From contig JAIQFY010000002.1 of assembly GCA_020072965.1 (NCBI GenBank), positions 62,001-126,000 of the forward strand: a stretch of 64,000 nt of DNA. Direction: 5' to 3'. Below the pieces are notes generated by a model. That model was not told the DNA's origin and did no database searches. It saw nothing but the letters and a program-made list of their open reading frames with translations. Position 1 is the stretch's first letter. Each line of letters starts with the position of its first letter. Source of the stretch: Terriglobia bacterium (lineage in GTDB: Bacteria > Acidobacteriota > Terriglobia > JAIQFV01). Position numbers and translations under genes: made by a program. This document shows, one piece after another, positions 42,935 through 51,855 of the stretch.

Positions 42935-43521
42935 GTGGGCTTCTCCTTCTTGATCCGGGTAATGAATCCGTCCAAAACATATTTGATGCCGGGGGAATAG
43001 CCCTCCTGAAAATGTCTTACCTGGCCGCTCGAATCAATCACAAACAAACTTGGAATAGCTTCCACCCTGTATTGCTTTGCCACCGCTCCTCCATGATCCA
43101 ACAGGACGATGAAAGGAAGTTTATTCTTCTGAACGAATACTGCGACGGTCTCCGGCTCTTCGTCCAGGTCAACGGCGATCAACTCCAGATCGCTCAACCC
43201 TCCTTGAGTTTTCTTGTCCTGGGCCCACGTTTTTAGCTCATTAAATTCAGAACGACAGGGCCCGCACCAGGTCGCCCAAAAGCTGAGGATGACCACCTTG
43301 CCCCGAAAGCCCTCAAGCGAAACCGTCTTCCCGGCCAAATCCTGTAAATAAAAGTCCGGCGCTTTGGACATATTTTCGAGTCCGGACTCGCGGAGGCGTG
43401 CTGATTGGGGAAAGCGGATCTTGTATTGAAGTCCAATTGAAAGACCCAGAAAAAGAACCAGCAGCGCAATAGAAAGATATCGCTTCGCCTTGGCGCTGTT
43501 TTCGCCAGAGACTGGGCTCAT
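42931..43521 (-). CDS. TlpA-like membrane-anchored thioredoxin
   Basis: 196 residues. A signal anchor (YLSIALLVLFLGLSIGLQY) is followed by a TlpA/ResA-type domain: DLAGKTVSLEGFRGKVVILS, active site FWATWCGPCRSEF (CxxC), VEAIPSLFVIDSSGQV (cis-Pro). It should act in the periplasm, reducing disulfides or apocytochrome c. It is the first gene of an operon with an ABC-2 exporter, each joint being a 4-bp overlap. A thioredoxin fused operonically to an exporter suggests a redox partner of an exported or membrane substrate; the true partner is unknown. Confidence 0.9.
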   Translation of the reverse strand: MSPVSGENSAKAKRYLSIALLVLFLGLSIGLQYKIRFPQSARLRESGLENMSKAPDFYLQDLAGKTVSLEGFRGKVVILSFWATWCGPCRSEFNELKTWAQDKKTQGGLSDLELIAVDLDEEPETVAVFVQKNKLPFIVLLDHGGAVAKQYRVEAIPSLFVIDSSGQVRHFQEGYSPGIKYVLDGFITRIKKEKPT

Positions 43522-43872
43522 GGGATTTGTCTCCTCAAAAAGCCAAGAGGTGGGGGCCTACACTCCATTAAACTAGCACATTGTTTCACAAACTCAAGGA
43601 AATTAATTCGAGCCTCTTCCTCGCGAACCTTGGCGTCGGCTGAGGGGCATCAATTATCCCGGGATGGGCAGGTCCTGAGCCTGGTCCCGGCGCGGGAAAG
43701 ATATTGCATTTTGGATTCGACAAGTCGGTTAACAAGCGCCTGATGGAGCGGGACACCCTTCCGCTCATCTTGAAACTGCTTCAAGAATTCCGGTGGTCTG
43801 ATGGACAGCCTGCTTCCCTTCCATTGACGCCCAGGTTGACCGTCACGTATAAAAGGGATGATGGAGGAATGT
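43522..43872. other. Intergenic region between divergent genes
   Basis: Contains the promoters for the TlpA operon and the SGNH hydrolase gene. No gene, hairpin of note or repeat was seen. The GGAGG at the end is the ribosome binding site of the next gene. Confidence 0.4.
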
Positions 43873-44640
43873 ATGCGATCCATTTCCAGGATTTCCACGC
43901 TCATCGTTTTCGGAATGACCATTCTTAATTGCAGAATGTCGGGGCAACTGCTCCAGGAATTCCACCCCCGCAAGACCCAGTGCTGTTCCGCCGTTTACGC
44001 TCAGCGCCTGGCGGATGACTTGCAGGACTGGGCGATGCTGGGACGATACTTTGAAGACAACCAGCGTCTCGCAGCGATCCCCCGCCAGCCCGGACGCGTG
44101 GTTTTTCTGGGCGATTCCATCACCGATTTCTGGGACCTGGTGAAATCCTTCCCCGAAAAACCCTACATCAACCGCGGGATCAGCGGGCAAACCACAGCTC
44201 AAATACTGGTGCGGATGTATCCGGACGTGATCAAGCTCCAGCCCGACGTCGTGATCATCCTCGCGGGCACCAATGATATTGCCGGAAATACCGGGTCCGT
44301 GACGTTAGCCATGATTCAAGATAATTTTCGAGCCATCACCGAATTGGCGGAGAAGCACGGAATCAAGGTGGTCCTGTGTACGCTGACCCCGGTAAGTGAT
44401 TACACGGCCAACCCTCAGACTGTCCGCCACCCAGCCGACGACATCCGCAAATTGAATGAATGGATCCGACGTTATGCCAGGCAAGAGGGCGCCGGGCTGG
44501 CCGACTTTTATTCGGCAGTCGTGGATGAGCAGGGATTCCTGCGGAAAGGCCTTTCCAATGACGGTCTTCATCCGAACGAGAGCGGCTATGCGCTACTTGT
44601 CCCCGTTGCTGCGGGAGCGATTGAAAAGGCAATAAGGTAG
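43873..44640 (+). CDS. SGNH/GDSL hydrolase, exported
   Basis: GGAGGAATGT precedes the ATG at 43873, giving 255 residues. It has an N-terminal export signal (ISTLIVFGMTILNC), with a possible lipid-attached Cys. The four SGNH blocks are visible: VVFLGDSITDFWD (Ser), YINRGISGQTTAQI (Gly), ILAGTNDIAG (Asn) and SNDGLHPNESGYALL (Asp and His of the triad). The architecture and length match bacterial acyl-CoA thioesterase I/PAF-acetylhydrolase-like enzymes. The substrate, an ester or acetyl group, is not predictable. It is a single-gene unit. Confidence 0.9.
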   Translation: MRSISRISTLIVFGMTILNCRMSGQLLQEFHPRKTQCCSAVYAQRLADDLQDWAMLGRYFEDNQRLAAIPRQPGRVVFLGDSITDFWDLVKSFPEKPYINRGISGQTTAQILVRMYPDVIKLQPDVVIILAGTNDIAGNTGSVTLAMIQDNFRAITELAEKHGIKVVLCTLTPVSDYTANPQTVRHPADDIRKLNEWIRRYARQEGAGLADFYSAVVDEQGFLRKGLSNDGLHPNESGYALLVPVAAGAIEKAIR

Positions 44641-44730
44641 GGACGCTCGCAGGGGAAGCCCTGGACAAAGAAAGTGGCTCCGTCCGCCCCTCATCCCGCT
44701 CTCTCTGCAGTCTACGTGGGTTGCCTGTCC

Positions 44731-47700
44731 TTACGCAAAAGCCTCTGCAACGATTTTCTGTTGCTCCATCTGATGAACTGTGTGCGACCCCGTGGCGGTA
44801 CTGGCGCCGGCCGCACGTCCGACATACCGCAAACTTTGTTCCGATCTGAGCAGGATCCGCAGGTAATTCTCCACAAAACCCCAGCCCCCCATGTTTTGAG
44901 GTTCTTCTTGCACCCAGCGAATCTCAGAAGCGCGGGGATAGGCTCCCAGATAGGCTGCCATGAGAGCCCGGGGGAACGGATAAAATTGTTCGAGGCGGAG
45001 GATTGCCGTCTTCTGATTCCCGAGTCTGCCGCGCTCGGCATGCAGTTCGAAGTAGACCTTTCCACTGCAAATCATTACCCTTTCGACATCAGGCTGTGGA
45101 GCACCCGATCCCTCCTTGAGGATCGGTTGAAAACCGTCATGGGTGAATTCTTCTATAGGGGAGGAGGCCTCGGGAAATCGCAGCAGGCTCTTCGGCGTAA
45201 AGACGATGAGCGGTTTGCTCAATTTCTGCCGTGCCTGCCGTCGCAGGAGGTGAAAGTATTGAGCCGCCGTGGTGCAACAGACAACTTGCAGGTTTCCCTG
45301 AGCACAAAGCTGGAGAAACCGCTCGATGCGGGCGCTCGAATGCTCGGGGCCCTGGCCTTCATAGCCATGCGGAAGGAGCATCACGACGCGACTGGTTTGA
45401 TTCCACTTGTCTTCGCCGGCGGCAACAAACTGGTCGACTATCACCTGAGCAGCATTTACGAAATCCCCGAATTGAGCTTCCCACAGAACCAGGGTCTGCG
45501 GGGCAGCGACGCTGTAACCATATTCAAAGCCGAGTGCGCTGGCCTCGGAAAGCGGGCTGTCAAACACACGGAAACGAGCAGGCTCCTTGGATGCCCCTTC
45601 CAGCGGGGTCCATGGAGCGCCGGTTTGCGTGTCGTAGAGGGTGGCGTGGCGCTGGCTGAAGGTCCCTCGCACCGTGTCCTGTCCGGCCATCCGGACGGCG
45701 GTTCCCTCGAGGAGGAGGGAACCAAAGGCCAGGGTTTCGGCCATTCCCCAATCGACGGCGCGTTCTCCTTCGACCATCTTGGCACGTCGTGCCAGCAGTC
45801 CGACAATCTTCGGATTGACAATAAAGCCAGCGGGCACGGTCGTCGCGACCCTCGCAATTTCGCGAAGCGTTGCCTGGTCCACCCCGGTCGCGGGTGCCGC
45901 CTCCGGCTCGGTTGTCTCCCCGCCCTCCCTTAATTGAGGCGAGCCGAGGTGTCGAGCCACAATTTCTTTCGCACCGAGCAGGGCATTCTCATACCGCAGC
46001 ATGCGTTCTTCAATCAGGCTAGCGACCTTCGCTTCGTCATAAATCCCCTCCCCGATCAATTTGTCGGCATAGAGTTGTCGCACCCCGGGATGGGTGCGGA
46101 TCAACCGGTACATAACGGGCTGTGTATAGGTTGGTTCATCGCCTTCGTTATGACCTTCCCGGCGGAACCCCACCACATCGATCACCACATCTTTGTGGAA
46201 CTCCTGCCGGTACTCCAATGCGATTTGGAGAACATGGCAGGCGGCTTCCGGATCGTCCCCGTTGACATGAAAAATGGGCGCCTGCACCATCCTTGCCACA
46301 TCCGAACTATAAGTTGACGACCGGCCCTCCTCGGGGGGCGTGGTGAAACCAAGCTGGTTGTTAACGATGAAATGGATCGTCCCTTGGGTGCTGTAGCCGG
46401 GCAGCTGTGAGAGGTTCAATGTTTCGGCCACAATTCCCTCCCCCACGAAGGCGGCATCTCCGTGAACCAGCACTGCCAGGACTTGATCCCGCGCCGGATC
46501 ATGCGATCCCATTGAGTCAGGCGCTGAACCTATCTTTAAGTCCTGCTTGGCCCGAACAATCCCTTCCACCACCGGATCAACGAATTCGAGGTGACTTGGA
46601 TTGGGTAGAACCGTCAGGGACACTGGATGGCCGCAGACGGTTTCCCGCACTCCGCTGGCACCCCGATGGTATTTCACATCATGTTGATCGTGCGGGAACC
46701 GGGGGTGAACAGAGCCCTCGAAATCAGTAAAGATTCGCTCACAGAACCGTCCAATGACGTTCGCTATCACATTGAGTCGGCCGCGGTGCGACATTCCAAT
46801 TGTCAGATCCTGGATATGAAACCGGGCGGCGCTCTCAATCAACTGATCCAGCAAGGCGACGATGACTTCGGCCCCCTGAATCGAGTACCTCTTCTGACCG
46901 GGATATTTTGTGGCCAGGAACCTTTCGAACTGCTCCGCCGAAATCAGCTTCCAGAGAATCTGCTGTTTCACCTCTGTGGGAATCGGCGGCGGATCATTTT
47001 CGACGCGGGCACGAATCCATTCCTTTTCTTCGGGACTCTGAATGTGGCGGTACTCGATCCCTACTTTCCCACCATAGAACCGGCGCAACCGAGTCACGAC
47101 TTCCCGCAGAGGAGCTGTCTCGGTCCCCCCCAGACCGGTGGTAATAAACTGCCGGTCCAGGTCCCAAATGGTCAGTCCGTAGGTTTCAATATCCAGCTCC
47201 GGGTGGTACCGCATCTCCCTCCAACCCAGGGGGTCGATGTCGGCGATGAGGTGGCCTCGCACGCGATAGGCGTTGATGAGTTCCAGAACCCGCGCCTGCT
47301 TCTTGACTTCATCGCGATGGCGCTGCTCCCCGAGGATCGCCGGATTTAGGTCCACCGCCCAGTGATAAGGCCGGTAGGGGATGCGCAGTTCGGAAAAAAT
47401 TTCATCATAGAAACTGTGCTGACCCCGAAGCAGTTCATCTACAAACGCCAGAAACGCCCCGGATTCCGCCCCCTGGATGATGCGGTGATCGTACGTGCTG
47501 GTGAGCGTGATCACCTTGCTGATGCCCAGCCATGAAATCGCATCGGGCGTCATCGCAAGATACTCCGGCGGGAATTCGATGGCCCCCGTCGCCACAATGA
47601 GCCCCTGGCCGGCCATCAGCCGCGGGTTCGACACGGTCGTGCCGAGAGTCCCGGGATTTGTCAGGGAGACCGTGGTGCCCTGAAAATCTGCGACCTCCAG

Positions 47701-48459
47701 CTTCCCTTCCCGAGCACGCTTGATGATGTCGTCGTAAGTCCGGATCAATTCTGGAAAGGAGAGTCTTTGAGCGGACTTCATGTTCGGAACAACGAGCGTG
47801 TGGGTGCCATCCCTGCGCATTACATCCACCGCAATTCCGAGGTGGAGGTCCGGATGCTGAACGCGATAGGAGACACCATCGATCTCCTCATGAGAATCGT
47901 TGAGCTGGGGAAAGTGTTTCAGCGCCTTTAACAAGGCGCGGATGATCAGGTGGGTGTAAGAAACCTTTCCGCCCGTCGTCTCCAGATACTGATTGATCAG
48001 GCGGCGATTTTCATCAAGGAGCTTGATCGGAATCTGCCGTTGGGAGGTGGCCGTCGGAACGCCAAGGCTGGCTTCCATATTTTCAACAATACGCAAAGCT
48101 GCTCCCCGCAACGCCGTCCGCCCGGGGATGGCCGTGGCAGGACCATTGTCCATCCCCCTGGAGAGAACCGTTGCCGGCAAAGGGGGCTCCGATTTAATAG
48201 GGGGGGAGGTCCCGTTCATCCCCGGGCCAAGAGATGCTCCTCCCGCCGTATCGATTTTGACAATCTCCCCTCGGGCAAGAGCAGCAACCTCCTCCCGCCT
48301 GAGAAGCCCGGCAAAAAAGGTCTGCCAGTCTTCGTCAACTGAGAACGGATCGTGCTGAAACCTTTGAAAGAGATCCCCGACATACCTGGCGTTTACACCA
48401 AATTCCTCAAAGAGAACTTCGTCAATCCCAAGGGCAGTCACAGAATCATGGGGGTCCAT
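44731..48459 (-). CDS. kgd: Multifunctional 2-oxoglutarate dehydrogenase (KGD type; E2 catalytic plus E1 domains)
   Basis: 1242 residues from the ATG at 48459, which has GGAAGGAAGG 5 bp upstream. Order: N-terminal E1 helical segment (LFEEFGVNARYVGDLFQRFQ), a linker, an E2o-type acyltransferase domain (IRALLKALKHFPQLN; catalytic His in STYDHRIIQGAESG), then the thiamine-diphosphate E1 domain (SHRGRLNVIANV, VLVHGDAAFVGEG, REGHNEGDEP and the C-terminal RFLQLCAQGNLQVVC). This is the architecture of mycobacterial KGD, normally about 1230 residues. It lacks a lipoyl domain, so a separate lipoylated E2 and E3 are needed. It oxidises 2-oxoglutarate in the TCA cycle. No sucB, lpd or FHA regulator is adjacent. 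Confidence 0.94.
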   Translation of the reverse strand: MDPHDSVTALGIDEVLFEEFGVNARYVGDLFQRFQHDPFSVDEDWQTFFAGLLRREEVAALARGEIVKIDTAGGASLGPGMNGTSPPIKSEPPLPATVLSRGMDNGPATAIPGRTALRGAALRIVENMEASLGVPTATSQRQIPIKLLDENRRLINQYLETTGGKVSYTHLIIRALLKALKHFPQLNDSHEEIDGVSYRVQHPDLHLGIAVDVMRRDGTHTLVVPNMKSAQRLSFPELIRTYDDIIKRAREGKLEVADFQGTTVSLTNPGTLGTTVSNPRLMAGQGLIVATGAIEFPPEYLAMTPDAISWLGISKVITLTSTYDHRIIQGAESGAFLAFVDELLRGQHSFYDEIFSELRIPYRPYHWAVDLNPAILGEQRHRDEVKKQARVLELINAYRVRGHLIADIDPLGWREMRYHPELDIETYGLTIWDLDRQFITTGLGGTETAPLREVVTRLRRFYGGKVGIEYRHIQSPEEKEWIRARVENDPPPIPTEVKQQILWKLISAEQFERFLATKYPGQKRYSIQGAEVIVALLDQLIESAARFHIQDLTIGMSHRGRLNVIANVIGRFCERIFTDFEGSVHPRFPHDQHDVKYHRGASGVRETVCGHPVSLTVLPNPSHLEFVDPVVEGIVRAKQDLKIGSAPDSMGSHDPARDQVLAVLVHGDAAFVGEGIVAETLNLSQLPGYSTQGTIHFIVNNQLGFTTPPEEGRSSTYSSDVARMVQAPIFHVNGDDPEAACHVLQIALEYRQEFHKDVVIDVVGFRREGHNEGDEPTYTQPVMYRLIRTHPGVRQLYADKLIGEGIYDEAKVASLIEERMLRYENALLGAKEIVARHLGSPQLREGGETTEPEAAPATGVDQATLREIARVATTVPAGFIVNPKIVGLLARRAKMVEGERAVDWGMAETLAFGSLLLEGTAVRMAGQDTVRGTFSQRHATLYDTQTGAPWTPLEGASKEPARFRVFDSPLSEASALGFEYGYSVAAPQTLVLWEAQFGDFVNAAQVIVDQFVAAGEDKWNQTSRVVMLLPHGYEGQGPEHSSARIERFLQLCAQGNLQVVCCTTAAQYFHLLRRQARQKLSKPLIVFTPKSLLRFPEASSPIEEFTHDGFQPILKEGSGAPQPDVERVMICSGKVYFELHAERGRLGNQKTAILRLEQFYPFPRALMAAYLGAYPRASEIRWVQEEPQNMGGWGFVENYLRILLRSEQSLRYVGRAAGASTATGSHTVHQMEQQKIVAEAFA

Positions 48460-48784
48460 AAGAGCCTTCCTTCCGACAAGCGGAAGCCTGTCTCCAATCG
48501 GGATCAGGACAACAGCCCCTCCCACTGATGAGATTTTTGCAGGCGATCGTCCAGTGGCAATCCGGGGCCAGAGATTGTCCAGTTCACGAACTCGTCGTCG
48601 TTCGATGTAAGACAGAATTATATCTCAGGAAAGTGGTCTGACCGAAGCGTGAAAGTCGAGCTCCAACAGGATTAATTCCGGCAGTTGCAGACGCGATCTG
48701 AACCCGGTCTATGAATCAGGAGGTGAAATCCGTCCATGACTCCTCGGTGGCGTTGCTCCGAGGGGATTGGAAGGACTATCTCCC
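48460..48784. other. Intergenic region upstream of kgd
   Basis: Leader of the kgd gene and tail of the small membrane protein gene, both on the minus strand. No gene is supported; the early frame start at 48525 is not backed by a ribosome binding site. No clear terminator. Confidence 0.4.
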
Positions 48785-49252
48785 TCATTGGGGGGGAGCC
48801 GGTGTGACGCCCCCCGACCGCACTTCCGAGTGTCGAATTTGACCTCCTAAGTTAGCTGTCCAAGCCATCATCCCCGTGGCAACAATGGAAAGGGCCAGCA
48901 AAAGTGTCGCAAACCATCGCGGGGCGGGTCTCGATTTCCACGTGAGGATGAGCCCAGCGAGAGATACCACGCCTAAGATCGAGAGCGCGATGAGTGACGC
49001 CCCCGCCGCATCATCGTGGGCATCGATGGTTGACTTCGAAACACCGGGAAGATTCTTCACAATATCTTCGGCAGGGTCGCCCGTCAAATACACTGGGATG
49101 GCCAGCAGGGTAACTACAACAAAAGTCCCCAGGCTTACCTTCCTGAGCTCCTCACTCTTTCTCAGAACTGCAACGATTAACAATATCAATCCAAAAACCG
49201 TCCCGAGCACAGGGATGTGATTAAGTAAGAGATGAACATGCGCAAGATTCAT
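48785..49252 (-). CDS. Four-helix integral membrane protein (DUF2231-like), unknown function
   Basis: 155 residues with four hydrophobic helices: VLGTVFGLILLIVAVL, VSLGTFVVVTLLAIPVYL, LIALSILGVVSLAGLIL and FATLLLALSIVATGMMAW. A conserved-looking histidine sits in HVHLLLNHIPVLG at the N-terminus, and NLGGQIRHSE near the C-terminus. These motifs resemble those of small acidobacterial/proteobacterial membrane proteins that occur near cytochrome or electron-transfer genes. A haem-binding role is possible from the paired His, but nothing is proven. Confidence 0.8.
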   Translation of the reverse strand: MNLAHVHLLLNHIPVLGTVFGLILLIVAVLRKSEELRKVSLGTFVVVTLLAIPVYLTGDPAEDIVKNLPGVSKSTIDAHDDAAGASLIALSILGVVSLAGLILTWKSRPAPRWFATLLLALSIVATGMMAWTANLGGQIRHSEVRSGGVTPAPPQ

Positions 49253-49635
49253 CTAATTAACCTCTTTTCTGTCGTTTTGCCCGCCCGATCATTCCAAACC
49301 ATTATACAAAAGGAGCCCTGCCCTCGAACGGTAAATCTGGAACACGTCCTGGGGCCGCCGGCGTACCACATTATTCCCCTCTCTCCCTTTGACAGACCCC
49401 CAACACCAATCCTAAATATGTTTGCCTCCCTTGTGATTTTTTCGTAAATCTTGTCTGCGAGTATATGCCTGAAACAATGAGGTGGTCGGATCTTCGGAAC
49501 GATTGCCACGCAAGGCCGGAGGAAAGCAATAGAGATCGGAGCTATAGTGATAGAAGGAAGGATGTTATTCGTCAACAGACTCTCAATTATCGCTCGTGAC
49601 GGAACTACGACTGAGGGTGGGTTAAGGAGGACATT
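49253..49635. other. Intergenic region, divergent genes
   Basis: Spans the promoter of the four-helix protein and the leader of the small membrane protein. A relatively AT-rich interval. No gene with a ribosome binding site and no strong structure seen. Confidence 0.4.
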
Positions 49636-49821
49636 ATGGAAGCAGAGATCGGAATCATTCCAGTAATAGTCATATGGATTATGCTAGCTTCGTACATTGG
49701 AGCTTTTGCTTACAAGAGAGGCGTCAATTTCTGGCTGGGTTTTGCAGTCTCTTTCCTGTTCACTCCGATCATCGGGGCCATTGCGGTTGTTGCCAATATG
49801 CCAAAGGGCCGAACGCGTTAA
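49636..49821 (+). CDS. Small two-helix membrane protein
   Basis: A 61-residue protein with a perfect ribosome binding site, AAGGAGG 5 bp before the ATG. It has two hydrophobic segments (IIPVIVIWIMLASYIGAFAY and WLGFAVSFLFTPIIGAIAVV) joined by the positively charged KRGVNF turn, ending with KGRTR. I know no family name, but short proteins of this two-helix GxxFTPIIGAI layout are common in bacteria. The function is unknown and it appears monocistronic. Confidence 0.75.
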   Translation: MEAEIGIIPVIVIWIMLASYIGAFAYKRGVNFWLGFAVSFLFTPIIGAIAVVANMPKGRTR

Positions 49822-50494
49822 CAAACCGCAGTGAGATCCAGCCTGTAAGGGGAAAGGAATTCTGGAGGAGGGTCCCGACTTATCGGGACCACACATGAAT
49901 CAGGCTCAAGCTTAGCCGTCGTGACCATGCCCTCCCAGGGGCGAATCCATGCATTCCAGTTTCGCCGTGCAGGGAGGTACCAAAAGGTTTCTTTTCCTGG
50001 CCCTCCTCCCACGATTTCCACTGTTTAGTCTCACCAAATCCTTGACCCATTCCCTACTTTACGCAAATCAATCTCTAGCCGCGAATCCCAGGCGACGTTC
50101 GAAACCGGATTAGCCTTGCGGCGACAAGCCAAACCGGGCAAAAGGGCTGACTGCTGGAGCTCAGCGGAGTTGGCCGGTGAGGGATGAGTAAAACATGGCA
50201 TTTTGCGCCAGTGTCTCATGCACCCCAAGAGAAGAGGCGACCGGTGTGTCGTTAATCCAAATAGCCCTTGCGTCCAGACATGCGAGGGTCTAGCATTATT
50301 AAAGAAAAAACTCTCGTGCCTGAAAAAGATGCTTCAAGCAGCCATCACATTCAAATTTTTGATTTTTAGAGAGAACAGACCTTTCCTCGATCGGACCGCT
50401 CGTAGATTGGGTCCGCCACTGATCATCCTGGAGTGCCGGGAAGTGAGGATGAATTAGGAGACCAACCCGTAAGAGTAAAGAAGGAGATGAGGAA
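49822..50494. other. Gene-free region with one hairpin
   Basis: The only structure found is a perfect 8-bp hairpin GGTCCCGA-CTTA-TCGGGACC at 49871-49890, 50 bp after the previous gene. It is a candidate terminator without T-run, or a palindromic repeat. Several short frames (e.g. 50203-50457) lack ribosome binding sites and domain likeness. A small RNA is possible but no evidence supports one. Confidence 0.4.
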
Positions 50495-50683
50495 ATGATT
50501 CACATATCCCTGACTGATGAGGAAAAAGAGGTACTGATTCAAATTCTGGAAGAGTATGTGTCGGACTTGCGAATTGAAATCTCGCATACGGATGATACTA
50601 GCTTCAGGACGCCCTTGAAAAGCAGGAAGGAAGCTATAGGAAGAATCTTAGACGCGCTACAGATCTCGAGCAAGGCGGCTTAA
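50495..50683 (+). CDS. Small conserved hypothetical protein
   Basis: 62 residues, with GAAGGAGATGAGGAA ribosome binding site 1-10 bp before the ATG. The sequence (SLTDEEKEVLIQILEEYVSD, LRIEISHTDDTSFR, KEAIGRILDAL) has the pattern of a family of small charged bacterial proteins I have seen in many phyla, predicted to be two helices with an acidic turn. No function is known to me. It could be translated with the following HEAT-repeat gene 147 bp downstream, but they are probably separate. Confidence 0.75.
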   Translation: MIHISLTDEEKEVLIQILEEYVSDLRIEISHTDDTSFRTPLKSRKEAIGRILDALQISSKAA

Positions 50684-50830
50684 GGGCAAGAGCGCTCTAC
50701 TTTTTTTCGCTCTCAGAGACTAATCCCCGTTGTAGGCTGAAGCAGGTGTCCATGCTTGAGGACCGAGCGGAGCCGGATGCCACACCTCGATGCGCGTGGC
50801 CACCCGATTTGTTCATATGGCAGAGCAACA

Positions 50831-51427
50831 ATGAAGACTCTTCTCTCCGACAAAGAACTCCCCAAGCCGACACTCTGGATGAAGGTGAAGCTGTGGCAAA
50901 CCCTGCGGCATTTGAAGTCGGAATATCCGGAACAGAGAATTCGTGCCGTCACCGAACTTGGGGTTCTGAGGGGTCCCGTGGCTCTGACTCCACTTATGGG
51001 GGCGCTTTTGGATCCAGATGTTTCGGTCCGGGAGGCCGCGGGGGAGGTGTTGAGTGAAATCGACCCTCATTGGGCTGAACTCGAGATCACCAGGAGCGCC
51101 ATCCCCAAACTCCTTACGGCACTCAAGGACGACCATTGGGAAGTTCGACAGGCAGCTGCACAGACGCTTGGCAAGATTCGAGATGAGCGCGCTGTGAAAC
51201 CCCTGGTTCTGGCAACGCTCCGCGTAGACAACTGGATGGTGCGATCAGCCGCCGCGGAAGCCCTCGCAAAAATTGGTGATTCCGGGGCCAACCGGGCCCT
51301 GACAGCGGCTCTTAAGCACCAAAACGCGGCAGTACGCAAGAGAGCCGCAGAAGCATTGAAGAAAATTGATCCGACCTGGGAGGCTTCAGAGACCGCCGAC
51401 AAACCCTCGCAGGAAGGTGCGGGATAG
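50831..51427 (+). CDS. HEAT-repeat protein
   Basis: About 198 residues from the ATG at 50831 (earlier starts at 50756 or 50777 have no better support). It contains four to five PBS-lyase-type HEAT repeats: QRIRAVTELGVLRGPVALTP, DVSVREAAGEVLSEIDP, WEVRQAAAQTLGKIRDERA, WMVRSAAAEALAKIGDSGA, AAVRKRAAEALKKIDPTWE. HEAT arrays of this type bind proteins or tetrapyrrole-containing partners. No catalytic domain is attached. Function unknown. It faces the phosphoketolase remnant convergently. Confidence 0.82.
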   Translation: MKTLLSDKELPKPTLWMKVKLWQTLRHLKSEYPEQRIRAVTELGVLRGPVALTPLMGALLDPDVSVREAAGEVLSEIDPHWAELEITRSAIPKLLTALKDDHWEVRQAAAQTLGKIRDERAVKPLVLATLRVDNWMVRSAAAEALAKIGDSGANRALTAALKHQNAAVRKRAAEALKKIDPTWEASETADKPSQEGAG

Positions 51428-51511
51428 CGGACGATGACTTTCAGGGGAGTTGAACGGCGCTTATGAAATCTAAAAAGGCCGTCCCGGATTTGCTTCACCC
51501 GTTCAGTCTCC

Positions 51512-51757
51512 TCAACTACTTCCCCACTCCCAGTTTGTGATTTCAGCAGGATCGATCCCCTTTTTCCGGATATATGCGCGGTGCTCCCCGAGTCTGCTTT
51601 CGTACGCGCGGATCAAATCTTCAGAGCGGGCGGCCACGGCCGGGTTGCGCGCGGCCATTTTTGGCGTCGCTTGAATGACCAGGTGATAGCGGATGGTACG
51701 GTTGCACACCTGCATGTCGATCGGCCTAATGGTGGCCCCTTCTTCGTGCTTCTCAGC
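51512..51757 (-). pseudogene. 3' remnant of a phosphoketolase gene
   Basis: Read on the minus strand, the frame ending at 51512 encodes the last ~80 residues of an XFP phosphoketolase. Recognisable stretches are HEEGATIRPIDMQVCNRT, RYHLVIQATPKMAARNPAV and GEHRAYIRKKGIDPAEITNW, matching the family's C-terminal EEGTTTTPFDM and EHRxYIREHGxDxPEIRDW pattern. Immediately upstream an in-frame stop (51773-51775) and unrelated sequence follow, so the catalytic domains of this normally ~800-residue enzyme are gone. The remnant lies in the same direction as glgX, 99 bp beyond its stop, suggesting a former glgX-xfp arrangement lost by deletion. Confidence 0.7.
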
Positions 51758-51855
51758 TGCCCGGGGCCTGTCTCAAGAACAACTCCTCGGGGACGGAGTT
51801 TCATGGTCAGACCGGCTTACGCGCGTTGTTCCCCACACCGCTTCGCCGAGCCCCA

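Noticed and set aside
44674-45933. A 419-codon plus-strand frame opposite the 3' part of kgd.
   Set aside because: Shadow of the KGD E1 domain on the other strand.
50203-50457. An 84-codon plus-strand frame in the gene-free region.
   Set aside because: No ribosome binding site; basic and hydrophobic composition typical of random translation.
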